The translations under genes and the position numbers were made by a program. DNA of 64,000 bases from Lachnospiraceae bacterium FE2018 (lineage in GTDB: Bacteria > Bacillota > Clostridia > Lachnospirales > Lachnospiraceae): NCBI GenBank assembly GCA_000702845.1, contig JNKK01000007.1, positions 1-64,000 of the forward strand, read 5' to 3'. Positions 52,391-61,572 of the stretch are shown here, one piece after another (the stretch's first letter is position 1; every line of letters begins with the position of its first letter). The notes under the pieces are model-generated. The model searched no databases, was not told where the DNA came from, and saw nothing but the letters and a program-made list of their open reading frames with translations.

Positions 52391-52474
52391 GCAGGAATGG
52401 CGGAATTGGCAGACGCGCAGGCTTCAGGTGCCTGTGGTAGCAATATCGTGTGGGTTCAAGTCCCACTTCCTGCA
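52391..52474 (+). tRNA. tRNA-Leu, anticodon CAG
   Basis: 84-nt class II tRNA. The acceptor stem GCAGGAA pairs with TTCCTGC, with discriminator A. The D-arm carries GGCGGAATTGGCAGAC. The anticodon stem CAGGC/GCCTG encloses the loop TTCAGGT, giving anticodon CAG. A longer variable arm (about 52435-52449) and the T-arm GTGGG/CCCAC with TTCAAGT follow. CCA is not encoded. It stands alone and is followed by a terminator. Confidence 0.96.
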
Positions 52475-52480
52475 TAGTAA

Positions 52481-52509
52481 GAAAGTCGAGAGATCGGCTT
52501 TCTTTTTTT
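52481..52509 (+). terminator. terminator of tRNA-Leu
   Basis: A 9-bp stem with one G-U pair (52481-52489 with 52494-52502) is followed by T7. Confidence 0.88.
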
Positions 52510-52522
52510 GCGCGCAAGCAAT

Positions 52523-52736
52523 GAGCCATGAAACGACAGAAAGTCAGACGATCAACGAGCACTTGTGTTCAGTTGAGCGTCTGACTTTCTGTCGTTTTAC
52601 GGCGAATGCCGCGACAATGAGAGAACGAAGTTCTCGAGTTTGTCGGCATGGCTCAAAACGGATGTGCAGACTGGCGGTGTACGGCGAATGCCGCGACAGT
52701 GAGCGTCCGCAGGACGCGTAACTGTCGGTATGGCTC
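52523..52736. repeat. hairpin cluster with two covarying 56-nt repeats
   Basis: A 20-bp perfect stem (52531-52550 with 52578-52597) is enclosed by GAGCCAT/ATGGCTC (52523-52529 with 52648-52654). Two direct repeats of 56 nt follow, at 52599-52654 and 52681-52736. They share their flanks (ACGGCGAATGCCGCGACA and a TGTCGG-TATGGCTC-type end) but have different central stems. Copy 1 pairs GAGAAC with GTTCTC, copy 2 pairs GCGTCC with GGACGC. Changes on both arms keep the pairing, the mark of a conserved structure. No coding content is seen. Confidence 0.75.
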
Positions 52737-52766
52737 TGCATCCTCAAAAAAAGTTTCCATAATGTA

Positions 52767-52795
52767 TTGACATAAAAATTGAATAGCTGTATTAT
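52767..52795 (+). promoter_or_regulatory. predicted promoter of the surface protein gene
   Basis: Consensus TTGACA (52767-52772), 17-nt spacer, TATTAT (52790-52795), 93 bp before the ATG. The hairpin cluster ends 30 bp upstream of the -35 box, so it lies outside this transcript. Confidence 0.7.
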
Positions 52796-52888
52796 GTCAC
52801 TTATCGGAAGCTTAGCTCCGAATTCTGTGAAGCCGTACGGAACAACTCACTAGACAACAAAGACTTCTGAAAGAATGAGGAGAACAGG

Positions 52889-55800
52889 ATGACAGGGAAG
52901 AGACTGTTTGCAGGGATTCTGGCCGCAATGCTTGCTGCCGGTGCACCTGCTGTTTATGGAGCCGGGGATTCTGCTGCTAATGCGGAACGCACACCGGCTG
53001 CCGTTTATTTTGATTTAACCCCCGGGGGCAGTGTGTCACTGCAGATCAGGGATTCTGAAGAACTGGTTCACGAGACGGTTTTGTCTGTTGAAGGGGAACA
53101 GACAGTCGTTTCCGAGCAGATTCTGCGCGAAGACGGCGTATTGGCTGATGAGCCGGAAGTGCGTACAGAAACATACGATGGCTGCACATATTGTCTCGAA
53201 ACGGATGAAGGGAAGGAGATCGCAATTCGTGCTGCAGCAGAAGACGGTTATGAGGTCACAGCGTGTGATCTGACTGATCGCGACGGACATACGGAAAGTA
53301 TAAGAGATCAGCTGGATACTGGTACATTATTTGTACAGGCAGGAAAAACGGACCGGATCAGAATTGTATTTTCTGCGCGCGAAGCGGGCACAGCGGATCA
53401 TAATGATACGGAAGAAATGTCCGCGTCAGCGCAGGATACAGCTGACCAGCCTGAGGTAACTGCTGAGGATCATCCGGATGAGTCCGTTGAAGATGGATCG
53501 CTGTCTTCCAATGCTGGAGAACAAGAAGCAGCAGAAGAAGACAATCCAGGTGGTGATTCTCAGGAAAAAACTGCAGTTCTGCAGACGGATGAGAAGGCCG
53601 CGAAGGATCAGAATCTGCCGGCCGGGGAAACAATTTCCGGTGATGACGTGACAAAGCAGGATGCAGCTCAAAAGCTGACAGATGCGGTGATTGAACAATA
53701 TCTGCTGGATCATGTGGATGAAACCTATACGAAAAAAGACTTTCTGCAGGTTGTAAATCTCATGAACGCGCAGCAGACGCTGTTTTCCGGCGCGCATCTG
53801 CCGGCAGGCACTTCGCTCGATCAGGCGATGAAAGAAGACCGGTATCTCGATCACTGGCTCGGTTCCTACCGATATATCGTTCCGGTATACTGGATGTCTG
53901 AGTCCAGTGACTATTACGTCGCATTTCTGAACACAATGCAGAATGATGCGAATGCTTCTGTACGGGATGTTTCCTTTGCAGAAAACAATACTGCAGGTCA
54001 TGCGCTGAGCGGCTGTATTTATGACGATCAGACGGGAATTGTATATATCCCCGCAAATCTTTATCAGACACAGGGAGAGAGCGATGCCCTGCAGATCGGC
54101 GTTGTCCAGGCACAGCTGCTGCAGGCAGTCAGCGGCACTTCGGACGGGACAGAAGCATCTTCGGTCTGTGAGGTGCTGACCAGCAGAAACAGGACCCTGG
54201 AAACAGAGACGGTAGCTGAACCGATGCTGGCGCTGGAAACAACTGTGCAGACTGCTGCCGGAATGAATCCTGATAAACTGCATGTGGCCGTAAACGGCCT
54301 GCCGCTGACAGAGGATTACTATCATTACAATGGACAGACCGGCGCGCTGCAGATTGCAATGTCATCCGCAGCAGTGGCATCGGTGGATGTAACAGAGGAG
54401 AAAACAGGGATCCTGGAAAAGCTTGCAGATGCTGTCGGTGCCAGAACAGTTCATGCAGTTTCTGAAAGCGAAATGCCGAATGTATATAAAAACCTGAAGC
54501 TGAAACTTCCGTCCTACGTGCAGGAAGGAATGTATCTGCAGGGCAATATTATTGATACGATGATGTCAAACGGGACAGATGCCTACAATGAGCTGGAAAA
54601 CTCGAGGGAAGGCGCACCGAATGTCTATGCGTATGAATACACACACGGTCATCTCGATTATGCGTGGGATGAAAAAAACAGTGACGGCTCGTTTAAACAT
54701 GCCGCCGGGGAACTGATCGATCTGATTTATAACGGAGAGCGGAAGGAAACGGTCAGCGGAGAAACCGTTACCAGAAAACTGAAATACAGCAAATTGTCCA
54801 TGTATACAGATGCCTGGTGGCAGGTACTGAATTTCAGCCACGATGACTCCGGTAAAATGAATGTATACACGGCGGCAGGCAAAAAAACCGATGATGCAAA
54901 AGTTAGTCTGTCTGCGCTCGGCAATATTCCGCTGACCTGCAGCCACATAACCTGTCCGCTCGGAAATATCAGCAGCGGTACTCAGGATCCGGATGAGGAT
55001 GATCTTGACAGCGGCGCTGTTAATCTTAAGGTAAAAGTCAGGGTACGCGTCTTCGAGCGTAACGAAGCGGAAGGATATGCTGTTCTCGGCGTGCTGGCAG
55101 CCCATCATAAAGTGGGAGAAGGTGAAGCGGACAACGGACAGACGGGTGTGGCGGTGTTCAAAGTCGCGATTGAGCCGACGACAGCAAAGATATCGATCCG
55201 GAAACAGTCAGCATCCCCCGGAATCTCGGAACATAACGGGATGTACAGTCTCGCAGATGCAGTCTACACAATATACAGGGACGAAGCCTGCACACAGAAG
55301 GCAGATGAATTCCGTACAAATGCCGCAGGAGTCAGCAATACCGTGACATTGCAGATCGGGACATCATACTGGTATAAGGAGACGACCGCTCCGAAAGGGT
55401 TTTACCCGGATGCAAAGGTAAGAAAGATCAGTCTGGACGGCACAGAAGCCGAGCATGTTGAAATCGTCAGCGACGCGCCGAAAGAAGCCGTTCCGGAGAT
55501 CCTGGTCTATAAGCAGGACAGCGAGACCGGCGAAGCAAAACCGCAGGGTGATGCGTCTCTGGAAGGCGCGGTATTTACAGTCCGGCATTTCGGGGCGCAG
55601 AGCGCATCCGGGACACCGCTGCATACATGGACTTTCAGGACAGACGCCGCAGGGAAAATTGTGTTTGATGCCGGACATCTGGTATCAGGTACGCTTTTGA
55701 AAAACAGTGCGGGGAAAATAACATTTCCGCTGGGAACCTATACATTTGAGGAAACCGAAACACCGGAAGGATATTTACCGGTCGGAAAGACATTTTCGGT

Positions 55801-57799
55801 AAGTCTTCTGGAAAACGGAGATGGTGTGCGCTGGTCAGATGAATCATTTGTAAAAGCGGGATTTCGCGCAGAGGAACCTGTCATGCACGGGTCGGTTCAG
55901 GTGACGAAGCAGGATATCGAACTGAACAGGGCGGAGGCAATTGCAGGCGGAGACCTCTCCGGAATCCGGTTTGAAGTCATTAATGCGTCCAGAGAATCAG
56001 TTATGTTTCAGGGAAAGCGTTATGCGCCCGGGGAGACGGTTGTGACGCTTGAGACAGATCAGGAAGGAAACGCCGCTGCAGAAGATAAGACGCTGCCGTA
56101 CGGAACCTACCAGGTGCGTGAACTGCCATCGGATAAGCAGAAGAAAAGCGCAAATGATTCTTATCTTTTTACAGACAAAGAACAGCGTCAGGCGGAAATC
56201 AGGAAGGACGGAGAAAATGTGCCGCTTACCTTCAAAGATCAGATTAAGCGATCGGATCTGGAATTCCGGAAAGTGGATGATCAGAACGATCAGGGGCTTC
56301 CGCGCATTCCGTTTGTGCTGGAGCAGGTTGAGAGTGGTGAGCGTCATATAATTCTGACGGATAAAAACGGCCGTTACAGTACAGAGAAATATGCGCATTC
56401 ACTGGAGACAAATAAGCTGGACGGATTGCTGGATAACTATACAGATGAAACGGTTCTTCCGGATCAGCTTCTGGCGGATTATGAATTCGGAACATGGTTC
56501 GGGAAAAGCCGCCAGGGAACGGAGGCTTCGGTAAATGATCATCTTGCAGCACTTCCATACGGTAATTACATTTTGAATGAGCTGCGGTGTGAGGCAAATC
56601 AGAGTTATAAGCTGATTGAAAACTATGCATTTACGATCGAAGAAGACGGAGAACGGTTTGATTTTAATAACATCAGAAACCGGACCGTTCAGATTTCCAT
56701 CGGAACGACATTGAAAGATGACGGAACCGAAACACATAATACGTCGCTCGGAGCAGACGGGATGATACATTTGACGGATACAGTTGCGTGCAGGAATCTG
56801 AAAGTGGGCGAAACGTACCTCCTGCAGGCGAAACTGATGGAACGTGAATCGGAGGATGTGTTCCGGGCAGAAAATACAGACGACATCAAAACGCCGGTAA
56901 AGGGAGAATTGTCCTTCACAGCCGAAAGTACAAGTATGAAAGTGGATGTTCCGCTGTCAGCATTTGCTCCCCCGGCTGATGCACTGCACGTTGTTGCATT
57001 TGAAAGACTCTATCTTCTGACGGAGGACGGGAAGCGCGGACAGCATCTGGCGTCGCATGAAGATATTTCTGATACAGAGCAGACGGTTCAGATTCCTTCG
57101 ATTCATACAGCGGCAGCTGATCAGGAAACAGGGAACAATACAGGTACCATCAGTGAGACACAGACCATTACAGATACGGTTTCTTACAGCGGTCTGATTC
57201 CTGATCAGAGCTATGAGATGCGGGGAAAACTGATTGACCGGGAGACAGGAAAAGAGATTCTGACAGGCGGTGCTGTCGTGGAAAGCAGGAAGGAATTTAC
57301 ACCGCCGGAACCGGACGGCACCGTGCAGCTTGATTTTAAACTGGACAGCAGGAACCTTGCCGGCAAAACAGTTGTGGTGTTTGAAGAACTATACCTGATA
57401 CAGAAGCAGGATTATTCGGAAGATGATTCGGAAGTGAATCAGAACAATGAAACAACGGAGATTCTGACGGCTGTACATAAAGACCCGGAAGATGCGGCAC
57501 AGTCTGTTACCTATCCGGAACCGGAACCGGTTCCGGAGCCGACGCCGGAGCCGACGCCGGAGCCCACACCGACGCCGGAACCGACGCCCGGGGAAAAACG
57601 GCAGCCGGAGAAAATCACACCTGTACCGACATCAGAACCGGGAAAAACTGTCACCACGCCTGGAGCAGGAATCACCCGGAAAGGTACGCCTCTTACAGGC
57701 GACCCGGCACGAATCGCACTTTTTGCATGTCTTTGCACCGCGGCAGCGTGCGGAATCGGCATCCTGTTACACATCATTCTGCACAGAAAGCGGCGCTGA
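52889..57799 (+). CDS. VaFE/SpaA-repeat surface protein with C-terminal wall-sorting signal
   Basis: Very large cell-surface protein of 1636 residues. A signal peptide (about 1-25, cleavage near AYG-AGD) is followed by an acidic Glu/Asp/Gln-rich region (about 170-260), then a unique region (about 260-740). Next come SpaA/Cna_B-type repeats (about 760-1240; starts near 764, 867, 998 and 1119), with Lys-bearing first strands (ISIRKQ, ILVYKQD, VQVTKQD, LEFRKVDD) and Glu in ETTAP and ETETPEGY, suited to isopeptide bonds. Two VaFE repeats follow (about 1264-1395 and 1405-1520, with VVAFERLYL and VVVFEELYL). A Pro/Glu/Thr wall-spanning stretch (about 1543-1585) leads to a TPLTGD sorting motif, a TM helix and the tail HRKRR. 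It is probably an adhesin or pilus-like subunit. Sortase recognition is inferred. Confidence 0.92.
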   Translation: MTGKRLFAGILAAMLAAGAPAVYGAGDSAANAERTPAAVYFDLTPGGSVSLQIRDSEELVHETVLSVEGEQTVVSEQILREDGVLADEPEVRTETYDGCTYCLETDEGKEIAIRAAAEDGYEVTACDLTDRDGHTESIRDQLDTGTLFVQAGKTDRIRIVFSAREAGTADHNDTEEMSASAQDTADQPEVTAEDHPDESVEDGSLSSNAGEQEAAEEDNPGGDSQEKTAVLQTDEKAAKDQNLPAGETISGDDVTKQDAAQKLTDAVIEQYLLDHVDETYTKKDFLQVVNLMNAQQTLFSGAHLPAGTSLDQAMKEDRYLDHWLGSYRYIVPVYWMSESSDYYVAFLNTMQNDANASVRDVSFAENNTAGHALSGCIYDDQTGIVYIPANLYQTQGESDALQIGVVQAQLLQAVSGTSDGTEASSVCEVLTSRNRTLETETVAEPMLALETTVQTAAGMNPDKLHVAVNGLPLTEDYYHYNGQTGALQIAMSSAAVASVDVTEEKTGILEKLADAVGARTVHAVSESEMPNVYKNLKLKLPSYVQEGMYLQGNIIDTMMSNGTDAYNELENSREGAPNVYAYEYTHGHLDYAWDEKNSDGSFKHAAGELIDLIYNGERKETVSGETVTRKLKYSKLSMYTDAWWQVLNFSHDDSGKMNVYTAAGKKTDDAKVSLSALGNIPLTCSHITCPLGNISSGTQDPDEDDLDSGAVNLKVKVRVRVFERNEAEGYAVLGVLAAHHKVGEGEADNGQTGVAVFKVAIEPTTAKISIRKQSASPGISEHNGMYSLADAVYTIYRDEACTQKADEFRTNAAGVSNTVTLQIGTSYWYKETTAPKGFYPDAKVRKISLDGTEAEHVEIVSDAPKEAVPEILVYKQDSETGEAKPQGDASLEGAVFTVRHFGAQSASGTPLHTWTFRTDAAGKIVFDAGHLVSGTLLKNSAGKITFPLGTYTFEETETPEGYLPVGKTFSVSLLENGDGVRWSDESFVKAGFRAEEPVMHGSVQVTKQDIELNRAEAIAGGDLSGIRFEVINASRESVMFQGKRYAPGETVVTLETDQEGNAAAEDKTLPYGTYQVRELPSDKQKKSANDSYLFTDKEQRQAEIRKDGENVPLTFKDQIKRSDLEFRKVDDQNDQGLPRIPFVLEQVESGERHIILTDKNGRYSTEKYAHSLETNKLDGLLDNYTDETVLPDQLLADYEFGTWFGKSRQGTEASVNDHLAALPYGNYILNELRCEANQSYKLIENYAFTIEEDGERFDFNNIRNRTVQISIGTTLKDDGTETHNTSLGADGMIHLTDTVACRNLKVGETYLLQAKLMERESEDVFRAENTDDIKTPVKGELSFTAESTSMKVDVPLSAFAPPADALHVVAFERLYLLTEDGKRGQHLASHEDISDTEQTVQIPSIHTAAADQETGNNTGTISETQTITDTVSYSGLIPDQSYEMRGKLIDRETGKEILTGGAVVESRKEFTPPEPDGTVQLDFKLDSRNLAGKTVVVFEELYLIQKQDYSEDDSEVNQNNETTEILTAVHKDPEDAAQSVTYPEPEPVPEPTPEPTPEPTPTPEPTPGEKRQPEKITPVPTSEPGKTVTTPGAGITRKGTPLTGDPARIALFACLCTAAACGIGILLHIILHRKRR

Positions 57800-57855
57800 T
57801 TCAGGGTTTCACTCAACAACATCTATGAAATCACAGCCTGCAGAAAACAATATGT

Positions 57856-57883
57856 TTGAATTCACACGGAAATATGTTACAAT
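57856..57883 (+). promoter_or_regulatory. predicted promoter of the small exporter gene
   Basis: TTGAAT (57856-57861), 16-nt spacer, TACAAT (57878-57883), 67 bp before the ATG. Confidence 0.5.
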
Positions 57884-57886
57884 TTA

Positions 57887-57920
57887 CCCTGAATGTCCCG
57901 GTTTTACGGGACGTTCAGGG
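57887..57920 (+). promoter_or_regulatory. 5'-leader hairpin before the small exporter gene
   Basis: CCCTGAATGTCCCG pairs with CGGGACGTTCAGGG (57887-57900 with 57907-57920) around a 6-nt loop. It begins within a few bases of the predicted transcription start. The downstream sequence CATTTATC is too poor in T for a strong terminator, though it could weakly end the surface-protein transcript. Confidence 0.55.
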
Positions 57921-57950
57921 CATTTATCATCTAAGAGGAAAAGAACACAA

Positions 57951-58436
57951 ATGCTGAAATACTATCTGATAACATTCTTCGTCTCGATGATTCCGATCAT
58001 TGAGCTGCGCGGTGCGATACCCATCGGGATCCTTAAGGGAGGACTGCCGCTGGTTCCGACATTCGTCGTGGCTGTAATCGGCAATATGCTGCCGGTTCCG
58101 CTGATTTATCTTTTTGCGAGAAGACTGCTGGTCTGGGGAAGCGATAAGCCGGTAATCGGGAGATTCTTCCTGTTCTGTCTGGAAAAAGGCGAGCGCGGCG
58201 GAGAAAAGCTGAAAGCAAAAGCAGGAAGAGGATTGTTTGTCGCTTTGCTGTTATTTGTGGGAATCCCGCTTCCGGGAACCGGTGCATGGACCGGCACGCT
58301 TGCCGCGAGTATCTTGAATATGGATTTCAAAAAGAGTGTCATTGCGGTTATGCTGGGTGTCATGCTTGCGGGTGTGATCATGGGCATGGCATCGATGGGG
58401 CTTCTGGGAGCACTGAGTCATTTCTTTAGCGTATAA
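57951..58436 (+). CDS. small multi-drug export protein family membrane protein
   Basis: Membrane protein of 161 residues with about four TM segments, of the Sm_multidrug_ex (COG2426) family. Signatures are IIELRGAIPIGI (about 16-27), GNMLPVPLIYLFARRLL, and the Pro/Gly-rich reentrant-like LFVGIPLPGTGAWTGTLAASI (about 99-119). Despite the family name, the cargo is not established. The ATG follows AGAGGAAAAG. A longer in-frame extension overlaps the surface-protein gene and is not real. nrdR follows 49 bp later. Confidence 0.88.
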   Translation: MLKYYLITFFVSMIPIIELRGAIPIGILKGGLPLVPTFVVAVIGNMLPVPLIYLFARRLLVWGSDKPVIGRFFLFCLEKGERGGEKLKAKAGRGLFVALLLFVGIPLPGTGAWTGTLAASILNMDFKKSVIAVMLGVMLAGVIMGMASMGLLGALSHFFSV

Positions 58437-58485
58437 GTTCGCAGATGAGCACAAAACAAATCATATTAAATGAAGGGAGACAATT

Positions 58486-58950
58486 ATGAAATGTCCGTAC
58501 TGCGGCAAAGAAGATAATCGCGTGGTAGATTCCAGACCGGTAGAGGAAGAAAACTCCATTCGCCGCAGAAGAATGTGTGATGCGTGCGGAAAGCGATTCA
58601 CGACCTACGAAAAAATCGAGACCATTCCGCTGATGGTAATCAAGAAAGATCAGAACCGCGAGCAGTATGACCGGGAAAAACTTCTGGGCGGTATTTTGCG
58701 CGCATGTCATAAGCGGCCGGTTCCGGTTCAGTCGATTAATGAGATTGTAGATCAGGTGGAAAATGAGATTTTCCGCCGCGGTGAGAAGGAAATTCAGAGT
58801 AATGTAATCGGAGAAATCGTTATGAATCATCTGATGAATCTGGATCCTGTCGCGTATGTACGTTTCGCGTCCGTTTATCGCGAATTTAAAGATGTCAATA
58901 CCTTCATGGACGAACTGAAAAAGTTCCTGAAGACGGAACCGGAGGAATAA
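58486..58950 (+). CDS. nrdR: transcriptional repressor NrdR
   Basis: Repressor of ribonucleotide reductase genes, 154 residues. The N-terminal zinc ribbon has MKCPYCG and MCDACGKRF (about 3-34, four Cys). The ATP-cone domain (about 49-139) senses ATP/dATP: VIKKDQNREQYDREKLLGGILRACHKRPV in family style. GGGAG lies 9 nt upstream of the ATG. It precedes proB by only four bp. No nrd gene is nearby, so its targets lie elsewhere. Confidence 0.96.
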   Translation: MKCPYCGKEDNRVVDSRPVEEENSIRRRRMCDACGKRFTTYEKIETIPLMVIKKDQNREQYDREKLLGGILRACHKRPVPVQSINEIVDQVENEIFRRGEKEIQSNVIGEIVMNHLMNLDPVAYVRFASVYREFKDVNTFMDELKKFLKTEPEE

Positions 58951-58954
58951 TACG

Positions 58955-59755
58955 GTGGGCAAGAAAAAAAGAAGAATTGTTGTGAAAGTCGGAACATCCA
59001 CCATCACAAACGAACTCGGGAACAGCAAGCTGCGCACAATGGAAGAACTGGCACTGGCTCTCTCAGATCTGCAGAATATGGGAAATGAGGTCGTTCTGGT
59101 ATCATCCGGCGCGATTGCTGTCGGCGCAAACAAGATGCGGCTCGGAGAAAAGCCGAAGGAAATGCGGATGAAGCAGGCTGCGGCTGCGGTCGGACAGTGC
59201 GAAAACATGTTTCTGTATGACAAGTTCTTCGGTTATTATGACAAAACCGTGGCGCAGATCCTTCTGAATGCGGAAGACATCAGGCAGGAAGAGAAAAAAG
59301 AAAACCTGACCAATACGTTCGAGGCGCTGCTTGAGAATAAGGTTATTCCGATCGTCAATGAAAATGACTCGGTAAGCTACACCGAGATCGAGTCGGAAGA
59401 TAAACTGTTCGGTGATAATGATATGCTTTCTGCAGTTGTAGCAGTACTCTGCCGTGCAGATATGCTGATCATTCTGTCGGATATTGATGGGTTCTACGAT
59501 AAGGATCCGCGCTTCTACAAAGACGCAAAGCTGATCAGCCGGGTAGAAGAAATCGATGATTCCCTCTACGAACTGGCGGGAGGCGCGGGTTCCCGGAGAG
59601 GTACAGGCGGTATGCGGACGAAACTACAGGCCGCCGAGCTGGCCACCTCCCAGGGAATTAATACCCTGGTAGTCAACGGATCTAAGCTATCCACACTCTA
59701 TAGTATTATGAACGGCGGAAAAGAGGGCACTCTTTTTGTCGCGAAACATGATTAA
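58955..59755 (+). CDS. proB: glutamate 5-kinase
   Basis: First enzyme of proline synthesis, phosphorylating glutamate to gamma-glutamyl phosphate. It has 266 residues and only the amino-acid-kinase domain; the C-terminal PUA domain of the E. coli enzyme is absent. Motifs are RRIVVKVGTSTITN (about 6-19), VLVSSGAIAVGANKM, ENDSVSY, FGDNDMLSAVVA, LSDIDGFYDKDPR and RGTGGMRTKLQAAELA. The start is GTG, with GGAGG 10-11 nt upstream and almost abutting the nrdR stop. The usual partner proA does not follow. Confidence 0.94.
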   Translation: MGKKKRRIVVKVGTSTITNELGNSKLRTMEELALALSDLQNMGNEVVLVSSGAIAVGANKMRLGEKPKEMRMKQAAAAVGQCENMFLYDKFFGYYDKTVAQILLNAEDIRQEEKKENLTNTFEALLENKVIPIVNENDSVSYTEIESEDKLFGDNDMLSAVVAVLCRADMLIILSDIDGFYDKDPRFYKDAKLISRVEEIDDSLYELAGGAGSRRGTGGMRTKLQAAELATSQGINTLVVNGSKLSTLYSIMNGGKEGTLFVAKHD

Positions 59756-59844
59756 CGCAATATCTATCAAACCGGAGATTTACCGGGTGCAGCAGGCCGG
59801 TAATCCATAATGCTGTTTAACAGCTGAAGAAAAAGGAGAAAACA

Positions 59845-61521
59845 ATGGGTTACAAATCAGATATTGAAATCGCACAGGCATGTACACCGCTTCATATTAC
59901 GGAAGTAGCAGACAGCATTGGTGTGGATCATGCATATCTGGAACAGTACGGAAATTACAAGGCAAAAGTTGATTACCGGATGCTGAAGGATCTGCAGGAA
60001 CGTCCGGATGGCAAGCTGATTCTGGTAACTGCCATTACACCGACACCGGCCGGAGAGGGAAAGACAACGACATCTGTCGGACTGACTGACGGTCTGCGCA
60101 GGATCGGAAAAAATGCGGTTGTTGCGCTCAGAGAGCCTTCACTGGGACCGGTTTTCGGAATCAAGGGCGGTGCTGCCGGCGGCGGTTACGCGCAGGTGAT
60201 TCCGATGGAGGATATCAATCTGCATTTTACCGGTGATTTCCACGCAATCGGCGCGGCAAACAATCTGCTGGCGGCGATGCTGGATAATCATATTCAGCAG
60301 GGAAACACACTGGGAATTGATCCGAAGCAGATTACGTGGAAACGCGCGGTAGACATGAATGACAGGCAGCTCAGAAATGTCGTCGACGGACTCGGCGGCA
60401 AGATGCAGGGTGTCCCGCGTGAGGACGGATTTGAGATTACGGTTGCGTCTGAAATCATGGCAATTCTCTGTCTGGCAAGAGATATTCCGGATCTGAAAGA
60501 ACGTCTCGGCAATATTGTAGTCGGATATACGTATCAGGGAGATCCTGTTACCGCCCGTGACCTGAAGGCGCAGGGTGCGATGGCTGCACTTCTGAAAGAC
60601 GCGCTGAAGCCGAATCTGGTGCAGACACTCGAAGGTACCCCGGCATTTATCCATGGCGGCCCGTTTGCCAATATCGCGCACGGATGCAATTCTGTGACAG
60701 CCACGAGAATGGCAATGAAGCTCGGTGACTACGCCGTAACAGAGGCTGGATTTGCTGCCGATCTGGGCGCGGAAAAATTCTTTGATATTAAATGCAGAAT
60801 GGCAGGGCTGACTCCGTCTGCTGTCGTACTTGTGGCAACTGTGCGCGCGCTGAAATATCACGGCGGTGTTGCAAAGGATGATCTGAATCAGGAGAATCTG
60901 GAAGCGCTGGAAAAAGGTATGCCGAATCTTCTGCAGCATATGGATAATATTAAAAATGTATTTGGGCTTCCCTGTGTCGTCGCAGTCAATGCATTTCCGA
61001 CCGATACACAGGCAGAGCTGGAGCTGCTTCAGGCAAAGTGCGCAGAACTGGGTGTAAATGCTGTTCTTTCAGAAGTCTGGGCGAAGGGCGGTGAAGGAGG
61101 CACGGCACTGGCAGAAGAAGTAGTCCGTCTCTGTGAGCAGCCAAATCACTTTGAGCAGTCCTACCCGCTGGATCTGCCGCTCACAGAAAAACTCGATCTG
61201 ATCTGCAGACGTATTTATCATGCGGACGGTGTAGAGCTGACGCCTGCGGCAAAAAAACAGGCGGCAAGACTGACAGAGCTGGGTTACGGCGGACTTCCGG
61301 TCTGCATGGCAAAGACACAATATTCCTTTTCGGATGATCCGAAGCTTCTGGGTGCACCGGAAGGATTCACAGTTACGGTCCGCAATCTGAAAGTTTCAGC
61401 AGGTGCAGGGTTTATTGTCGCGCTGACAGGTGAAATCATGACAATGCCGGGACTGCCGAAGGTACCGGCGGCAGAGAAGATTGATGTAGATGAAAACGGA
61501 AAGATTTCAGGACTGTTCTGA
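59845..61521 (+). CDS. fhs: formate-tetrahydrofolate ligase
   Basis: ATP-dependent enzyme of 558 residues making 10-formyl-tetrahydrofolate from formate. It is the entry to the methyl branch of the Wood-Ljungdahl pathway and the source of purine carbons. The P-loop [20 protein letters not shown] (about 66-85) and the signatures [24 protein letters not shown] in two parts, [11 protein letters not shown] and [12 protein letters not shown] are present. AAAGGAG lies 7-8 nt upstream of the ATG. It leads the tight cluster fhs-fchA-folD-folC. Confidence 0.97.
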   Translation: MGYKSDIEIAQACTPLHITEVADSIGVDHAYLEQYGNYKAKVDYRMLKDLQERPDGKLILVTAITPTPAGEGKTTTSVGLTDGLRRIGKNAVVALREPSLGPVFGIKGGAAGGGYAQVIPMEDINLHFTGDFHAIGAANNLLAAMLDNHIQQGNTLGIDPKQITWKRAVDMNDRQLRNVVDGLGGKMQGVPREDGFEITVASEIMAILCLARDIPDLKERLGNIVVGYTYQGDPVTARDLKAQGAMAALLKDALKPNLVQTLEGTPAFIHGGPFANIAHGCNSVTATRMAMKLGDYAVTEAGFAADLGAEKFFDIKCRMAGLTPSAVVLVATVRALKYHGGVAKDDLNQENLEALEKGMPNLLQHMDNIKNVFGLPCVVAVNAFPTDTQAELELLQAKCAELGVNAVLSEVWAKGGEGGTALAEEVVRLCEQPNHFEQSYPLDLPLTEKLDLICRRIYHADGVELTPAAKKQAARLTELGYGGLPVCMAKTQYSFSDDPKLLGAPEGFTVTVRNLKVSAGAGFIVALTGEIMTMPGLPKVPAAEKIDVDENGKISGLF

Positions 61522-61572
61522 TCTGACATACCTTAATGATCAGTGTGACTGTTCCGAATCGAAGGAGAAAAT

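Noticed and set aside
53426-54325. 299-codon minus-strand frame in the surface protein gene
   Set aside because: Antisense shadow within a long repeat-protein gene with clear domains; no start site.
57492-57950. N-terminal extension of the small exporter frame
   Set aside because: It overlaps the surface protein gene in another frame, is Arg/Ser-rich, and the hydrophobic family start MLKYYLITFFV begins at 57951.
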